From NCBI RefSeq assembly GCF_007833215.1, contig NZ_CP042239.1, positions 434,001-498,000 on the forward strand: 64,000 bases of DNA, given 5' to 3'. The position numbers and the translations under genes are program-made. Below are positions 9,054 through 18,740 of the stretch, in pieces; the first letter of the stretch is position 1; every line of letters starts with the position of its first letter. The notes below the pieces were generated by a model. That model was not told the origin of the DNA. It was given only the letters and a program-made list of their open reading frames with translations, and made no database searches. Origin of the DNA: Sphingomonas suaedae. Lineage in GTDB: Bacteria; Pseudomonadota; Alphaproteobacteria; Sphingomonadales; Sphingomonadaceae.

Positions 9054-9974
9054 TTATACGAATCGTGCGAAATTTGCCATCTGTTTGGATATTTCTGTCG
9101 CCTCGGTGCGGGGCCAGTGGGGCGGCGGCTGATGTCTGAGCCAAGTATATTGCCGTTTGGCATATTGGCGCGTCGCCGCCTGAGCGCGGTCCAGCGCTGT
9201 CGCCCGGTCGGGCGAACCCTCGAGAAACGCGGTGATTTCCGCGACGCCGATCGCGCGGCGGACGGGTGCGGAGGCGGGGATTTCGCGGCGTTCGAGCAGC
9301 GCGCGCACCTCTTCGATCGCGCCTTCATCGAACATTGCGACGAGTCGCCGGTCACAACGCTCCGCCAGCCAGGCGCGGTCGGGGAGGAGGATCAGGGGGG
9401 CAAGGTCGATCGTGTCGCCGATCCCGCCGACCCGCTCGGATTGCCAGGATGCGAGCGTGCGCCCGGTCGAACGGACGACTTCGAGCGCGCGCGCGACGCG
9501 GGTGGTGTCGGCGCGATTGAGGCGGGCTGCGGCCTGCGGGTCAGCATCCACCAGCGCGCGATATGCCTCGGCGACCGGCAATTCGCGGACTTCGGCCCGG
9601 GTTGCCGGGTCGATCGGCGGAACCGGAGCGATCCCGTCGAGCAGGGTTCGGATATACATGCCCGTTCCCCCGGCGAGGATCGGGAGGCTGCCGCAGGCAT
9701 GGGCGGCGGCGATCTCCGCCTTCGCCTCCTCGGCCCAGCGCGCTGCGGAATAGTCTTCGGTCCCGGCAACGTGACCGAACAGCCGGTGCGGTGCCTGTGC
9801 CTCCTCCTCGGGCGAGGGGCGGGCGCTCAGCACCCTCAGCTCGGCATAGACCTGCGCCGAGTCCGCATTGATGACGGTGCCGCCGCTCGCCTGCGCCAGG
9901 GCGATCGCCAAAGCGGACTTGCCGCTGGCGGTCGGCCCTGCAATGAGCGCGACCGGGGGCAGGGGCGCATTCAT
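9054..9974 (-). CDS. miaA: tRNA dimethylallyltransferase
   Basis: A 306-residue enzyme that adds the isopentenyl group to A37 of tRNAs reading U-starting codons. The P-loop GPTASGKS is near the N-terminus (about residues 13-20). The family signature follows in [21 protein letters not shown]. Later segments [16 protein letters not shown] and [10 protein letters not shown] are typical of the catalytic and tRNA-binding parts. It is divergent from serB, with only 27 bp between the two starts, so their promoters must overlap. Confidence 0.96.
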   Translation of the reverse strand: MNAPLPPVALIAGPTASGKSALAIALAQASGGTVINADSAQVYAELRVLSARPSPEEEAQAPHRLFGHVAGTEDYSAARWAEEAKAEIAAAHACGSLPILAGGTGMYIRTLLDGIAPVPPIDPATRAEVRELPVAEAYRALVDADPQAAARLNRADTTRVARALEVVRSTGRTLASWQSERVGGIGDTIDLAPLILLPDRAWLAERCDRRLVAMFDEGAIEEVRALLERREIPASAPVRRAIGVAEITAFLEGSPDRATALDRAQAATRQYAKRQYTWLRHQPPPHWPRTEATEISKQMANFARFV

Positions 9975-10001
9975 GCCCCGTGACCCGTAGCAGAGAGAAG
10001 C

Positions 10002-10887
10002 ATGGCATACATCGCGACCCTGATAGCAGCCGACACGCTTTCCGCAGGCGATATTTCCATGGCGCAGGACAAGCTGCGCGATGCCTTCTGCGAGCCGGTG
10101 GGCGTCACCGAACTGGCCGAAGGCAAGGCGTTCGACCTGATCTTCGTCAACGGCCCGGATCGCGCGCGCGTGGCGCTGGAGGGGGTATTCGACCGCACCG
10201 ATGTGGTGGTCCAGCCGATCCTGGGGGCGGATCAAGCGGCTGCTGGTGGCCGACATGGATTCGACGATGATTACCGTCGAATGCATTGACGAGCTCGCCG
10301 ATTATGCCGGGATCAAGGCGCAGATCGCCGAGGTGACCGAGGCGGCGATGCGCGGCGAGCTGGACTTCGGCGAGGCGCTGGATGCGCGCGTGGCGCTGCT
10401 CAAGGACCTCGACGCGGGCGCGATCGACCGTTGCCTTGCCGAACGCGTGCGGCTGATGCCCGGCGCGCGGGTGCTGGTGCAGACGATGAAGGACCATGGC
10501 GCCCACACCATCCTGGTGTCGGGCGGATTCACCCGCTTTGCCGATCCGGTCGGCGAAAGGATCGGGTTCGACAGGGTCATCGCCAATGAATTGCTGATCG
10601 AGGGTGGCGCGTTGACCGGCGCGGTGGCCAAGCCGATCGTCGATTCAGGGACGAAGGAGAGAACGCTGCTCGATGCGCTCGCCGAACTTGACCTGACAGC
10701 GGGGTCCGCGCTGGCCGTCGGCGACGGCGCGAACGACCTGGCAATGATCAAACAGGCGGGGCTGGGCGTCGCCTATCATGCCAAGCCGATCGTCGCCGCC
10801 GCAGCCGGTGCGCGCATCGATCATAATGATCTGACCGCGTTGCTTTACGCTCAGGGTCTGTTTCCCGAACGATGGGTGACGGACTGA
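10002..10887 (+). pseudogene. serB: Phosphoserine phosphatase, apparent one-base frameshift
   Basis: The two halves of SerB, which makes serine from phosphoserine, lie in different frames. The N-terminal regulatory part runs from ATG 10002 to about 10222 and would end out of frame at 10289. The HAD catalytic part ([12 protein letters not shown] with the DxD nucleophile; KPIVDSGTKERTLLDAL; GDGANDLAMIK) is in the next frame to 10887. The shift falls in a run of five G at 10223-10227; with four G the reading joins as ...[16 protein letters not shown]. Either a sequencing error in the homopolymer or a real disruption. SerB is normally needed for growth without serine, so an error is likelier. Confidence 0.85.
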
Positions 10888-10891
10888 CCGG

Positions 10892-11905
10892 TTAGTTCCG
10901 CACCGGCACGCACGGGTCGAACGCCCGACATGCGCTGCTCGCCTCGGCATTGGAGGCGAAGGGGCCGACCAGCACCTTCGTCAGCCTGCCTGCCTTGACG
11001 TAGAAGATCTGCCGGCCCGGGAACCGTGCCCCGGCCTGACCGCCGATGCGGCGCGCATTTGCGGGGTCTCCAAACGCGCCCACCTGAACGCGCCAGCCGC
11101 CATCGCGCACCGGGGTTGCGGCGGCCTGTGCGGCCTGCGCAGGTTGCGGTTTTGGCTGGGGCTTGGGTGCCGGGCGAACGATGGGCGGGGCGGGGCGTGT
11201 CTCCGCGACTTCCGCCGCGGGTTCAGATGGGATGGCGCGGGACGGCTGATAGGCGGTGGAGGGCGGAAGATCGGTACGTCCGAGCGCGCGCGGGGGCTGG
11301 GTCGCGCGTGAGGGCGGGACGGCGGCGACCTGTGGCCGACCGGCGTCGCGCTCATAGGCGCGCGCGAGTTCCAGCCCCTTTTGCCGGTCCTGAAGCGAGA
11401 TATAGCGATCCATCTGCGCCTGAGCGGTGGACGCCTGGGGCAGGCCCTGTGCCGCCGCGCGAGCGGTCAGCGCATAGGCGCGAACCCAGTCCTTTTCGAC
11501 CGCATCGCCGTTGAAATACATCGTACCCAAGACGTACTGCGCCCGCGGCTCGCCACGCGCCGACGCCTTGGTCAGCCATTCGACCGCCTGCAGGCGCTTG
11601 CCGTTCTCGAACAGCGACAGGCCGTAATTCTCTTCGGCCTGGGGATGGCCCTGAAGCGCGGCCTTGCGATACCATTCCTCTGCCTGGGCGAGATCGGCGG
11701 GGACGCCACGGCCGAGCTTGTACGCCTGGCCCAGGTTGAACTGCGCATCGGGATCGCCTGCGACTGCAGGACCGCGCCATTCGTTCACCGCAGTACGATA
11801 GTCGCCACGCTGCCACGCCTCGACCCCGGCTTTGACGTCGGCAAATGCGGGAACACCCGCGACGATTGAGGCGGCGACCATCGCCGTCCAGATCACATGC
11901 TTCAT
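10892..11905 (-). CDS. Secreted Sel1-repeat and SPOR-domain protein
   Basis: A 337-residue envelope protein. A signal peptide (residues 1-22, ending GVPAFA) precedes three or four Sel1-type helical repeats (for example AQFNLGQAYKLGRGVPADLAQ and AQYVLGTMYFNGDAVEKDW) at about residues 45-155. A proline/alanine-rich linker follows, then a C-terminal SPOR domain (WRVQVGAFGDPANARR) near residues 255-335, which binds denuded peptidoglycan at division sites. The start at 11905 is chosen because it begins the signal peptide. Its stop lies 4 bp beyond the serB stop, so the two genes converge. Confidence 0.85.
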   Translation of the reverse strand: MKHVIWTAMVAASIVAGVPAFADVKAGVEAWQRGDYRTAVNEWRGPAVAGDPDAQFNLGQAYKLGRGVPADLAQAEEWYRKAALQGHPQAEENYGLSLFENGKRLQAVEWLTKASARGEPRAQYVLGTMYFNGDAVEKDWVRAYALTARAAAQGLPQASTAQAQMDRYISLQDRQKGLELARAYERDAGRPQVAAVPPSRATQPPRALGRTDLPPSTAYQPSRAIPSEPAAEVAETRPAPPIVRPAPKPQPKPQPAQAAQAAATPVRDGGWRVQVGAFGDPANARRIGGQAGARFPGRQIFYVKAGRLTKVLVGPFASNAEASSACRAFDPCVPVRN

Positions 11906-12084
11906 CGAATAGTCCCCGGTCCCACGCGCTGGATAATGGCAGTTAACCATAGTGTGGCCAAGCAATGCTTGCGCTCCGGTTAAGCCCGACATGGGACAAG
12001 TCCCGGATGTGCACCTCCCATTAACGGCTTCTTAGGGTCCCGCTGTCATCCCCAACGCTGAATAATCGGGAGTTTCGAGGGGCA

Positions 12085-12804
12085 ATGCGCGTACTCGCGA
12101 TGGCATCGCAGAAAGGTGGTTCGGGGAAGACCACGCTGAGCGGACACCTGGCGGTGCAGGCTCAACGGGCGGGTCATGGCCCGGTCGTGCTGATCGACAT
12201 CGATCCGCAAGGTTCGCTTTCCGACTGGTGGAACGAGCGTGAAACCGACTTTCCCGCATTCGCGCAGACCACGGTCGCGCGGCTCGCCGCCGATCTCGAG
12301 GTGCTGCGTCAGCAGGGCTTTCGCCTCGCCGTAATCGATACGCCGCCCGCAATCACCATGGCGATCCAGAGCGTGATTCAGGTCGCCGAACTGATCGTCA
12401 TCCCGACCCGCCCCTCGCCGCATGACCTGCGCGCGGTCGGTGCTACGGTCGATCTGTGCGACCGCGCGGGCAAGCCGCTGATCTTCGTGGTCAACGCCGC
12501 CACGCCCAAGGCCAAGATCACCAGCGAAGCCGCTGTCGCGCTGTCGCAGCACGGCACGGTTGCCCCGGTCACCTTGCACCATCGCACCGATTTCGCCGCG
12601 TCGATGATCGACGGGCGCACGGTGATGGAAGTCGATCCCAAGGGCAAATCCTCCGGTGAGGTGACCGCGCTCTGGTCCTATATCAACGACCGGCTGGAAA
12701 AGAATTTTCGCCGCACCGTGTTCAGCGCGCCCGCTGCATCGGCACCACAGGCGGTGTTCGCCGGGCGTCCGCAGGGCGGCTTTGGCCGCCGGGTGGTGAG
12801 CTGA
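12085..12804 (+). CDS. ParA/MinD-family ATPase, orphan
   Basis: A 239-residue deviant-Walker ATPase. The P-loop KGGSGKTT at residues 10-17 has the signature lysine of the ParA/MinD group; VVLIDIDPQGSLSDWW and LAVIDTPPA supply the A' and Walker B segments. There is no ParB partner beside it, so it is not the chromosomal segregation ParA. A 35-residue C-terminal tail rich in Ala, Pro and Gly follows the ATPase core. It heads an operon with an RHH-like protein, overlapping it by one base (TGATG), and a TPR/SPOR protein, so it probably positions an envelope or pole-linked system. Confidence 0.88.
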   Translation: MRVLAMASQKGGSGKTTLSGHLAVQAQRAGHGPVVLIDIDPQGSLSDWWNERETDFPAFAQTTVARLAADLEVLRQQGFRLAVIDTPPAITMAIQSVIQVAELIVIPTRPSPHDLRAVGATVDLCDRAGKPLIFVVNAATPKAKITSEAAVALSQHGTVAPVTLHHRTDFAASMIDGRTVMEVDPKGKSSGEVTALWSYINDRLEKNFRRTVFSAPAASAPQAVFAGRPQGGFGRRVVS

Positions 12805-13352
12805 TGTTCGGTTCTGCCAAGCCCGCCGCCTCGCTGTCTTCGGGCCTGCTCGCGCGCAAGGGACAGGCGCGTCCCGCGATGCGCCCGCAGGGGTTTGTCG
12901 GGTTGGACCCGGGAACCTCGCTCGACGATCTAGGCTGGAACGACATGGGCGGCGAGATGTCCGCCCCGGTTCCGCCGGTATTGAGCCAGCGCCAGGCGCT
13001 GGTCGAGGAATATACGCCGCCACCCGCGCCGGAGCCGGTCGCGCCGTCCGTAGCTGCGGCGCCGGTTGTCGCGCCCGAGCCGGTGAGTGCGCCCGTCCCG
13101 GAATCACCCGCCCCGCGTCCGGTCTCAAAGGCCACGGCGTCGCGGATCGGCCGTGAGGTCTCGGCGCGCAAGGGCAAGGCGGCCTTCACGCTGCGGCTCG
13201 ACAATGAACGCCATCTCAAGCTGCGCCTCGCCTCGGCCCTCACGGGTCGTTCGGCGCAGCTGCTCGTCACCGAGGCGCTCGACGCCTTTCTGGAAACATT
13301 GCCCGAATTGGGGGCGCTGGTTGACCGGCTTCCCGCGGGCAAGGCTCGCTAA
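12804..13352 (+). CDS. Hypothetical protein with C-terminal ribbon-helix-helix-like segment
   Basis: A 182-residue protein with a low-complexity Pro/Ala/Val-rich middle (about residues 65-115) and a C-terminal block from about 127 to 168 (FTLRLDNERHLKLRLAS, then GRSAQLLVTEALDAFLE) that has the strand-helix-helix pattern of ribbon-helix-helix DNA-binding proteins. Its start overlaps the stop of the ParA-like gene, so the two are coupled. RHH-type partners are known for other ParA-like ATPases, where they act as the DNA-binding or adaptor protein; that role here is inferred from context. Confidence 0.65.
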   Translation: MFGSAKPAASLSSGLLARKGQARPAMRPQGFVGLDPGTSLDDLGWNDMGGEMSAPVPPVLSQRQALVEEYTPPPAPEPVAPSVAAAPVVAPEPVSAPVPESPAPRPVSKATASRIGREVSARKGKAAFTLRLDNERHLKLRLASALTGRSAQLLVTEALDAFLETLPELGALVDRLPAGKAR

Positions 13353-13368
13353 TCGGGGGATTTGAGCC

Positions 13369-14697
13369 ATGAACGCACGTCGTATTCTCACCGTCAGCGT
13401 CTCGGCGCTGGTCCTTGGCGCGCCGCTCCTCGGTGCGCCGTCGCTGATCGGCGGCCTCGCGGTCGCCAATGGCAAGGTCGAAACCGTCGATGCCCGCAAG
13501 GCGGCGAAGGAGGCCAAGGCCGCGCAAAAGGCGCTGAAGAGCGGCAATGCGCAAAAGGCGGTCACCCATGCTGAAGCCGCGGTGACGTTCGATCCGCGCA
13601 ATAGCGAATATCGCAAGCTGCTCGGCGAAACCTATCTGTTCGCTGGCCGGTTCGTCTCGGCGGCGCAGGCGCTGAACGAGGCATTATCGCTCGATCCAGC
13701 CAATGGACGCACCGCGCTCAACCTCGCGCTCGCACAGATCGCCAATGGCGAATGGGCGACTGCGCGCCAGACGCTGGATGTCCATGCCGCATCGATCCCG
13801 GCGAGCGATCGCGGGCTTGCCATCGCGCTTGCAGGTGACCCCGGCAGCGCGGTTGCGCTGTTGATGGAGGCCGCGCGGCAACCCGGCGCGGACTCCAAGA
13901 CGCGCCAGAATCTCGCGCTCAGCCTTGCTCTTGCCGGGCAGTGGCAACAGGCGCGCGCGGTCGCGGGCATCGATCTGTCGCCCGACCAGCTCGACGGCCG
14001 GATCATGCAATGGGCGAGCTTCGCCCGACCGCAAAACGCCTATGACCAGGTCGCCGCGCTGCTCGGCGTCACGCCGGTCGCCGACACCGGCCAGCCGACA
14101 CGTCTCGCGCTCGCCCAGTCGATGTCGACCGCCGTGGCCGCACAGCGCGTCGCTGATCCGGTCGATAGCTATATGCCCCGCGCAACTCCGGTCGAGACCG
14201 TTGATGCCGTCGCTACACCTTCCGGTGACGTGGCGATGACCGATGCGGTCGCGGGTCCCGCGATCACCGTGCCCAGCGGCCAGCAAATCGTGTTCGCGCC
14301 CCGCAAGGAAATCGTCCAGGCGATTCCCACCCGGGCCGTGCGTACCGAAGTGGCCAGCGCCAGTGTCGGTGCAACCGCGCCGTTGAAGGTAGAGACCGAG
14401 GCGCGCAGCTTCGCCAAGGGCAGCTGGTATGTCCAGCTTGGGGCTTATGACCGGATCGGCGTTGCACGCGATGCCTGGGGCCGCGCGATCAAGCGCACGC
14501 CGACGCTGGCGAGCCTGACCCCCGCCAGCGCGAGCGTTTCGACCCGTGCGGGCCGGTTCCAACGGCTTTCGGTCGGCGGGCTTGCCCGTGCCGATGCCGA
14601 CGCACTGTGCCGCGAAATCCGTGGCGACGGCGGCAGGTGCTTCGTCCGCAGCGGGGCAGGGGACAAGCCGACGGGTTGGGCCCAGCGCACGCGCTGA
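13369..14697 (+). CDS. Periplasmic TPR and SPOR-domain protein
   Basis: A 442-residue protein with an N-terminal signal peptide (residues 1-35, ending VANG), tetratricopeptide repeats in about residues 40-200 (AQKAVTHAEAAVTFDPRN and the following RFVSAAQALNEALSLDPAN are clear TPR units), a variable linker, and a C-terminal SPOR domain (GSWYVQLGAYDRIGVARDAW) near 340-425. It starts 16 bp after the RHH-like gene in the same direction and is likely its operon partner. The SPOR domain suggests a link to septal or polar peptidoglycan. Confidence 0.82.
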   Translation: MNARRILTVSVSALVLGAPLLGAPSLIGGLAVANGKVETVDARKAAKEAKAAQKALKSGNAQKAVTHAEAAVTFDPRNSEYRKLLGETYLFAGRFVSAAQALNEALSLDPANGRTALNLALAQIANGEWATARQTLDVHAASIPASDRGLAIALAGDPGSAVALLMEAARQPGADSKTRQNLALSLALAGQWQQARAVAGIDLSPDQLDGRIMQWASFARPQNAYDQVAALLGVTPVADTGQPTRLALAQSMSTAVAAQRVADPVDSYMPRATPVETVDAVATPSGDVAMTDAVAGPAITVPSGQQIVFAPRKEIVQAIPTRAVRTEVASASVGATAPLKVETEARSFAKGSWYVQLGAYDRIGVARDAWGRAIKRTPTLASLTPASASVSTRAGRFQRLSVGGLARADADALCREIRGDGGRCFVRSGAGDKPTGWAQRTR

Positions 14698-14721
14698 GCT
14701 GTCCTGCAAATTCAGGTCGGG

Positions 14722-14746
14722 AAAGCCGGGCCGACGCCCGGCTTTT
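14722..14746. terminator. Bidirectional Rho-independent terminator
   Basis: A perfect stem AAAGCCGGGC (14722-14731) and GCCCGGCTTT (14736-14745) with a 4-base loop CGAC, followed by T on the plus side and preceded by A on the minus side. It sits between the TPR/SPOR gene (plus) and pyrC' (minus), whose ends converge here, and can serve both. Confidence 0.85.
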
Positions 14747-14751
14747 CTGAT

Positions 14752-15966
14752 TCAGCGGATCTCGCTTCCACCCTTGAACAGCCGCACCGCCCGGCCTTGA
14801 ACCGGAAGGCCGTCGAACGGGGTGTTGCCCGCCTTGCCCGCCATGCTGTCCGAGTTGATCTGCCAGGGCGCTTCGGGATCGACCAGCACCAGATCGGCGG
14901 GCATTCCCGGCGCCAATGTGCCGCTGTCGATGCCCAGAATGCGCGCCGGGTTGCGCGCCAGCAAGGCGAACAGTTGCTCCAGCGTGATCCGCGCGTCGCG
15001 CACCAGCCCCAGACCCAGTGCCAACAGCGTCTCCGCCCCGGCCATGCCCGGCGTTGCGTCGGCAAAGGGCAGGCGCTTCTCCTCCGGCCCGCGCGGGTCG
15101 TGGCCCGAGCACAGTATATCGATCGTGCCATCGGCGAGCGCGGCGAGCGCGGCGATCCGGTCGCGATCGTCGCGAAGCGGCGGCGACAGGCGCGCAAAGG
15201 TGCGGAAATCGGACAGGTTGATGTCGGACAACAGCAGATGCGCGGGGGTAATGCCGCAGGTTACCGCAACCCCGCGCGCCTTGGCCGCGCGGACAAGGTC
15301 GAAGGCCGCCGCCGTCGTCAGCTGGCGGAAATGAATCGCCGCGCCGGTCTGTTCGGCGAGCATCAGATCGCGCGCCACCGCCAGCGCCTCCGCCATTGCG
15401 GGCGCGGCGGGCAGGCCGAGCCGGGTCGCGGTTTCGCCTTCGGTCGCCACCGCGTTGCGGGTCAGGTCGCTATCCTCGGCATGGGCGATCACCACCAGGC
15501 CGCAATCGCGCGCATAGGCGAGCACGCGGCGCATCACTCCGCTATCGGCGATCCAGCCGCGCCCGGTGGAGACCGCACGGGCGCCTGCGCCGGCATTGGT
15601 CGCATATTCGGCAAGGTCCTGGCCTTCCAGGCCGCGCGTCGCCGCCGCGATCGGATGGACCCAGAGTTCGGGCTTGCCCATGTCTGCGGCGCGCTGGACG
15701 ATGCCGGGTCCGTCGAGCACCGGCGATTGATCGGGCATCAGACCGATCCGCGCGATGCCCCCGGCGCGGCACGCCGGCTTGTCCATTGCGAACACACCGA
15801 GATCGACCAGCGCCGGGGCGAGCAGCTTGCCGCCGCAATCGATCGTTTCCGCATTTTCGGTTGCGGTTTCGACGATACGGCCGTTGCTGACGCACAGGTC
15901 GCCGCTCCGCGCGCCGCTTTCGGGGCAGAGCAGGCGTGCGTTGCGGAAGATCATGTTGACGGTCAT
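14752..15966 (-). CDS. pyrC': Dihydroorotase-like protein, catalytically dead (PyrC' type)
   Basis: A 404-residue amidohydrolase-fold protein resembling dihydroorotase, but the residues needed for catalysis are gone. Where the active enzyme has the metal site DxHxH, this protein reads PALVDLGVF (residues 51-59). The usual TPHHL is TPAHL near residue 239, and the catalytic aspartate motif TDHAPH is replaced by CSGHDPR near residue 285. This fits the known non-catalytic PyrC' of bacterial PyrB-PyrC' complexes, which supports aspartate transcarbamoylase assembly. The start at 15966 gives ATGA overlap with the pyrB stop and a GGAGG six or seven bases upstream. An active PyrC must be elsewhere. 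Confidence 0.93.
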   Translation of the reverse strand: MTVNMIFRNARLLCPESGARSGDLCVSNGRIVETATENAETIDCGGKLLAPALVDLGVFAMDKPACRAGGIARIGLMPDQSPVLDGPGIVQRAADMGKPELWVHPIAAATRGLEGQDLAEYATNAGAGARAVSTGRGWIADSGVMRRVLAYARDCGLVVIAHAEDSDLTRNAVATEGETATRLGLPAAPAMAEALAVARDLMLAEQTGAAIHFRQLTTAAAFDLVRAAKARGVAVTCGITPAHLLLSDINLSDFRTFARLSPPLRDDRDRIAALAALADGTIDILCSGHDPRGPEEKRLPFADATPGMAGAETLLALGLGLVRDARITLEQLFALLARNPARILGIDSGTLAPGMPADLVLVDPEAPWQINSDSMAGKAGNTPFDGLPVQGRAVRLFKGGSEIR

Positions 15967-16955
15967 GCCCATCCCTCCACGCCGCGCGACCGACGGGTCA
16001 GCACGTCGAGACAGGCCATCCGCACCGCTACGCCCATCTCCACCTGTTCGGTGATCGCCGATCGACCGGGTAGGTCGGCGACGTTCGAATCGATCTCGAC
16101 TCCGCGATTCATCGGGCCGGGGTGCATGATGAGCGCGTCCGCCTTGGCGCGCTTGAGCCGTTCTAGCGTGAGTCCGTAATTGAGGTGATATTCCCGGGTC
16201 GAGGGGATATAGGCGCCCGACATGCGCTCATTCTGGAGCCGCAGCATCATGACCACATCCGCGCCCTCCAATGCGGCGTCGAAATCGGTAAAGGGGGTAA
16301 CCCCCATCTTCTCGATCGCGCTGGGCATCAGCGTTGAGGGCGCGACCACCCGGACCTCTGCGGCGAGCGCGGTCAGTGCGAGGATGTTGGAGCGCGCGAC
16401 GCGGCTGTGCAGGATATCGCCGCAGATCACCACGCGCTGGTGCGCGATCGTCCCGCGTCGGCGCCGGATCGTGAGCGCGTCGAGCAGCGCTTGCGTGGGG
16501 TGCTCGTGGCTCCCGTCGCCCGCGTTGAGCACGGGGCAGTCGACCTTGTCCGCGATCAGCTGCACCGCGCCCGACGACATATGCCGGATCACGATCACGT
16601 CCGCACGCATCGCGTTGAGCGTGACTGCGGTATCGATCAGCGTCTCGCCCTTCTTCACGCTCGATTGCGCGGCGTGCATGTTGACGACGTCGGCGCCCAA
16701 TCGCTTGCCCGCGATTTCGAACGACAACAGTGTCCGGGTCGAGTTTTCGAAAAAGGCGTTGATTTGCGTGAGGCCATCCAGCCGATGGTCGCTTCCGGAA
16801 CGGTTGCGATTCGCCTCGATCCACTGTTCCGCCTCGTCGAGCAGGAACAGGATTTCGTGCGGCTGAAGCCCGGAGATGCCGGTCAGGTGCGCGTGCGGAA
16901 ACACGGCGCGCCCCTGAATCTGGGCGCCGGGGCGATGATCGATCGGCGGTTGCAT
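15963..16955 (-). CDS. pyrB: Aspartate carbamoyltransferase catalytic subunit
   Basis: A 330-residue transcarbamoylase that condenses carbamoyl phosphate and aspartate in pyrimidine synthesis. The carbamoyl-phosphate loop [13 protein letters not shown] is at about residues 68-80. [14 protein letters not shown] and, near the end, [12 protein letters not shown] are as expected. Its last bases overlap the pyrC' start by 4 bp, the typical pyrBC' arrangement. The regulatory chain PyrI is absent, in keeping with the PyrC'-dependent type. Confidence 0.97.
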   Translation of the reverse strand: MQPPIDHRPGAQIQGRAVFPHAHLTGISGLQPHEILFLLDEAEQWIEANRNRSGSDHRLDGLTQINAFFENSTRTLLSFEIAGKRLGADVVNMHAAQSSVKKGETLIDTAVTLNAMRADVIVIRHMSSGAVQLIADKVDCPVLNAGDGSHEHPTQALLDALTIRRRRGTIAHQRVVICGDILHSRVARSNILALTALAAEVRVVAPSTLMPSAIEKMGVTPFTDFDAALEGADVVMMLRLQNERMSGAYIPSTREYHLNYGLTLERLKRAKADALIMHPGPMNRGVEIDSNVADLPGRSAITEQVEMGVAVRMACLDVLTRRSRGVEGWA

Positions 16956-17028
16956 TAAAGGCGCGGGTTAGCGGGGCGGGGCGGGGGGCGCAAGCGGGCC
17001 GGTGCCGATTCGACGGTGTCGAACGACC

Positions 17029-18234
17029 CTAGCCGGTTTCGGCCTTCAACCGCGCCAGGCGAGGCTTTGCCATCGGAATGCTCAGCATCGTGCTGCCCAC
17101 CGCCATCAGCAGCAATGCGGTGAAGGCTGCATTGGTGATGACGCCCTTGTCGAGCAGGATGTTGACGAAGATGATCATGATCAGCGCCTTGGTCTGAAGC
17201 AGCCAGCCGATCAGGCTCGCCTCCCCCTTGGCCCAGCCCAGGATCCGCCCGGCAAGATGGACCCCGGCGAGCTTGCCGGCGACCGATGCGACCAGCAGCA
17301 GTGCAGCCCCGCCGAACACCGCCACGCCGCCCATGTCCCATTGCGTGCGCAGTCCGGTCGACAGGAAGAAAACGGGCATCACCGCGAGCAGGATCGTATC
17401 GCGGAAATTGTCCATCGTCTTGAGATTGAACCAGCGCGATTCGAGCACCGCTCCAGACAGGAAGGCGCCGACCATATAATGGAGTCCTGCCCAATCGGCG
17501 GCCAGTCCGCAGGCAGCGAGCCAGATCAGCCCGCCATACCAGCGATCCCGCTCGCCGATGCGTTCCATCAGCCTGCGGACGAGCCAGGTGGCGAGCGCGA
17601 AGACGAGCAGGAAGGCGAGTTGCCGCCCGATCCGCTCCCAATCGAGCAGGATCAGGGCGAGGACCCCCCAGATCGCGATATCGTCCATGCTGGCATAGCG
17701 CAGGATGCGCTGGCCGAGCGGCGCGCGCAGGATTTCCAGCTTTTCCATGAACAGGACGAGGATGGGCAGGGCGGTGACCGCGCAGGCCATGCCGATTCCC
17801 AGAACCACCTGCCAGGCCTGCCCCTCCGGCCCGGCCCAGCCGCCCCAGCCGATCAGGATCAGTCCGGCGGCAGCGCCGAACAGCAACGGAACGGCGAGCG
17901 CCAGCCCCGCCGTGATCCCGGTCTCCCGCTTGCGCCGCCATGCTTCGGTCAGATCGAGTTCGATGCCCGCGACCCACACGAACATCATCACCGCCCACCA
18001 GGCGATGCCGTTGAGCGCAGTGATGACCTCGGGCGTGAAGATCGACTGATAGTAAGCGGGGAAGGCCGCACCCAGCACGCCGGGACCGAGCAGGATTCCC
18101 CCGATAATCTGTACCACGACGAGCGGTGCCCAATGATCGGTCCGGCCGATCCGCCAGACGAGATAGGGCGCGGTAAAAATGATGAGCATCGCGACGAGGA
18201 ACAGTTCCGTCACAGTCACGGTCATCGTTGTCAT
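17029..18234 (-). CDS. Cation:proton antiporter, CPA2 (KefB-like) family
   Basis: A 401-residue polytopic protein with about 11 or 12 hydrophobic segments spread along its length. The sequence pattern (QIIGGILLGPGVLG early, then GVLALILLDWERIG and GAFLSGAVLESRW) is typical of the sodium/proton exchanger Na_H_Exchanger domain of the CPA2 family. It probably exchanges Na+ or K+ for protons. It lacks the C-terminal TrkA-N domain seen in Kef potassium effluxers. Its neighbours, pyrB and ruvX, do not point to a specific role. Confidence 0.85.
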   Translation of the reverse strand: MTTMTVTVTELFLVAMLIIFTAPYLVWRIGRTDHWAPLVVVQIIGGILLGPGVLGAAFPAYYQSIFTPEVITALNGIAWWAVMMFVWVAGIELDLTEAWRRKRETGITAGLALAVPLLFGAAAGLILIGWGGWAGPEGQAWQVVLGIGMACAVTALPILVLFMEKLEILRAPLGQRILRYASMDDIAIWGVLALILLDWERIGRQLAFLLVFALATWLVRRLMERIGERDRWYGGLIWLAACGLAADWAGLHYMVGAFLSGAVLESRWFNLKTMDNFRDTILLAVMPVFFLSTGLRTQWDMGGVAVFGGAALLLVASVAGKLAGVHLAGRILGWAKGEASLIGWLLQTKALIMIIFVNILLDKGVITNAAFTALLLMAVGSTMLSIPMAKPRLARLKAETG

Positions 18235-18278
18235 TACCCCCCGCCGCGTTCAATGCATGGGATTGTCGGCGTAAGCAA

Positions 18279-18740
18279 CTAGCCGCTCGCCAGCGCGTCG
18301 ATCGCCCCCTGAAGGATGTAGCTCGCCGCCAGCTTGTCCACCCGTTCGGCGCGCTTGGCGCGGGACAGGTCTTCGGCGATCATCTGGCGCTCGACTGCCG
18401 CAGTGGACCAGCGCTCGTCCCACAGCAATATCGGCAGGTTCAGATCGGCGAGGTTGCGGGCGAAGGCGCGCGTGGACTGGGTGCGCGGGGAATCGCTGCC
18501 GTCGAGATTGAGGGGCAAGCCGATCACCAGCCCCTTCACCTGTTGTTGGGCGATCAGGCCCGCCAGCGCAGTCTTGTCCGCGGTGAACTTCGTTCGCTTT
18601 ATGAGCAGCGCGGGGCTGGCAAAGGCCCAGCCCGCGTCGCACAATGCGGTGCCGATCGTCTTGGTGCCGACATCCAGCCCCAGCAGCCGCCCGCCCATCG
18701 GCAGCGCGGCGCGATATGCGACCGGATCGGTGGTGATCAT
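18279..18740 (-). CDS. ruvX: RuvX/YqgF Holliday-junction resolvase-like nuclease
   Basis: A 153-residue RNase H-fold protein of the YqgF family, implicated in Holliday junction resolution and pre-16S rRNA processing. The first acidic residue lies in [15 protein letters not shown]. The loop [13 protein letters not shown] and the late [13 protein letters not shown], then [15 protein letters not shown], give the remaining acidic ligands and family signature. The start at 18740 overlaps the DUF3089 gene stop by 4 bp (ATGA). Confidence 0.94.
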   Translation of the reverse strand: MITTDPVAYRAALPMGGRLLGLDVGTKTIGTALCDAGWAFASPALLIKRTKFTADKTALAGLIAQQQVKGLVIGLPLNLDGSDSPRTQSTRAFARNLADLNLPILLWDERWSTAAVERQMIAEDLSRAKRAERVDKLAASYILQGAIDALASG

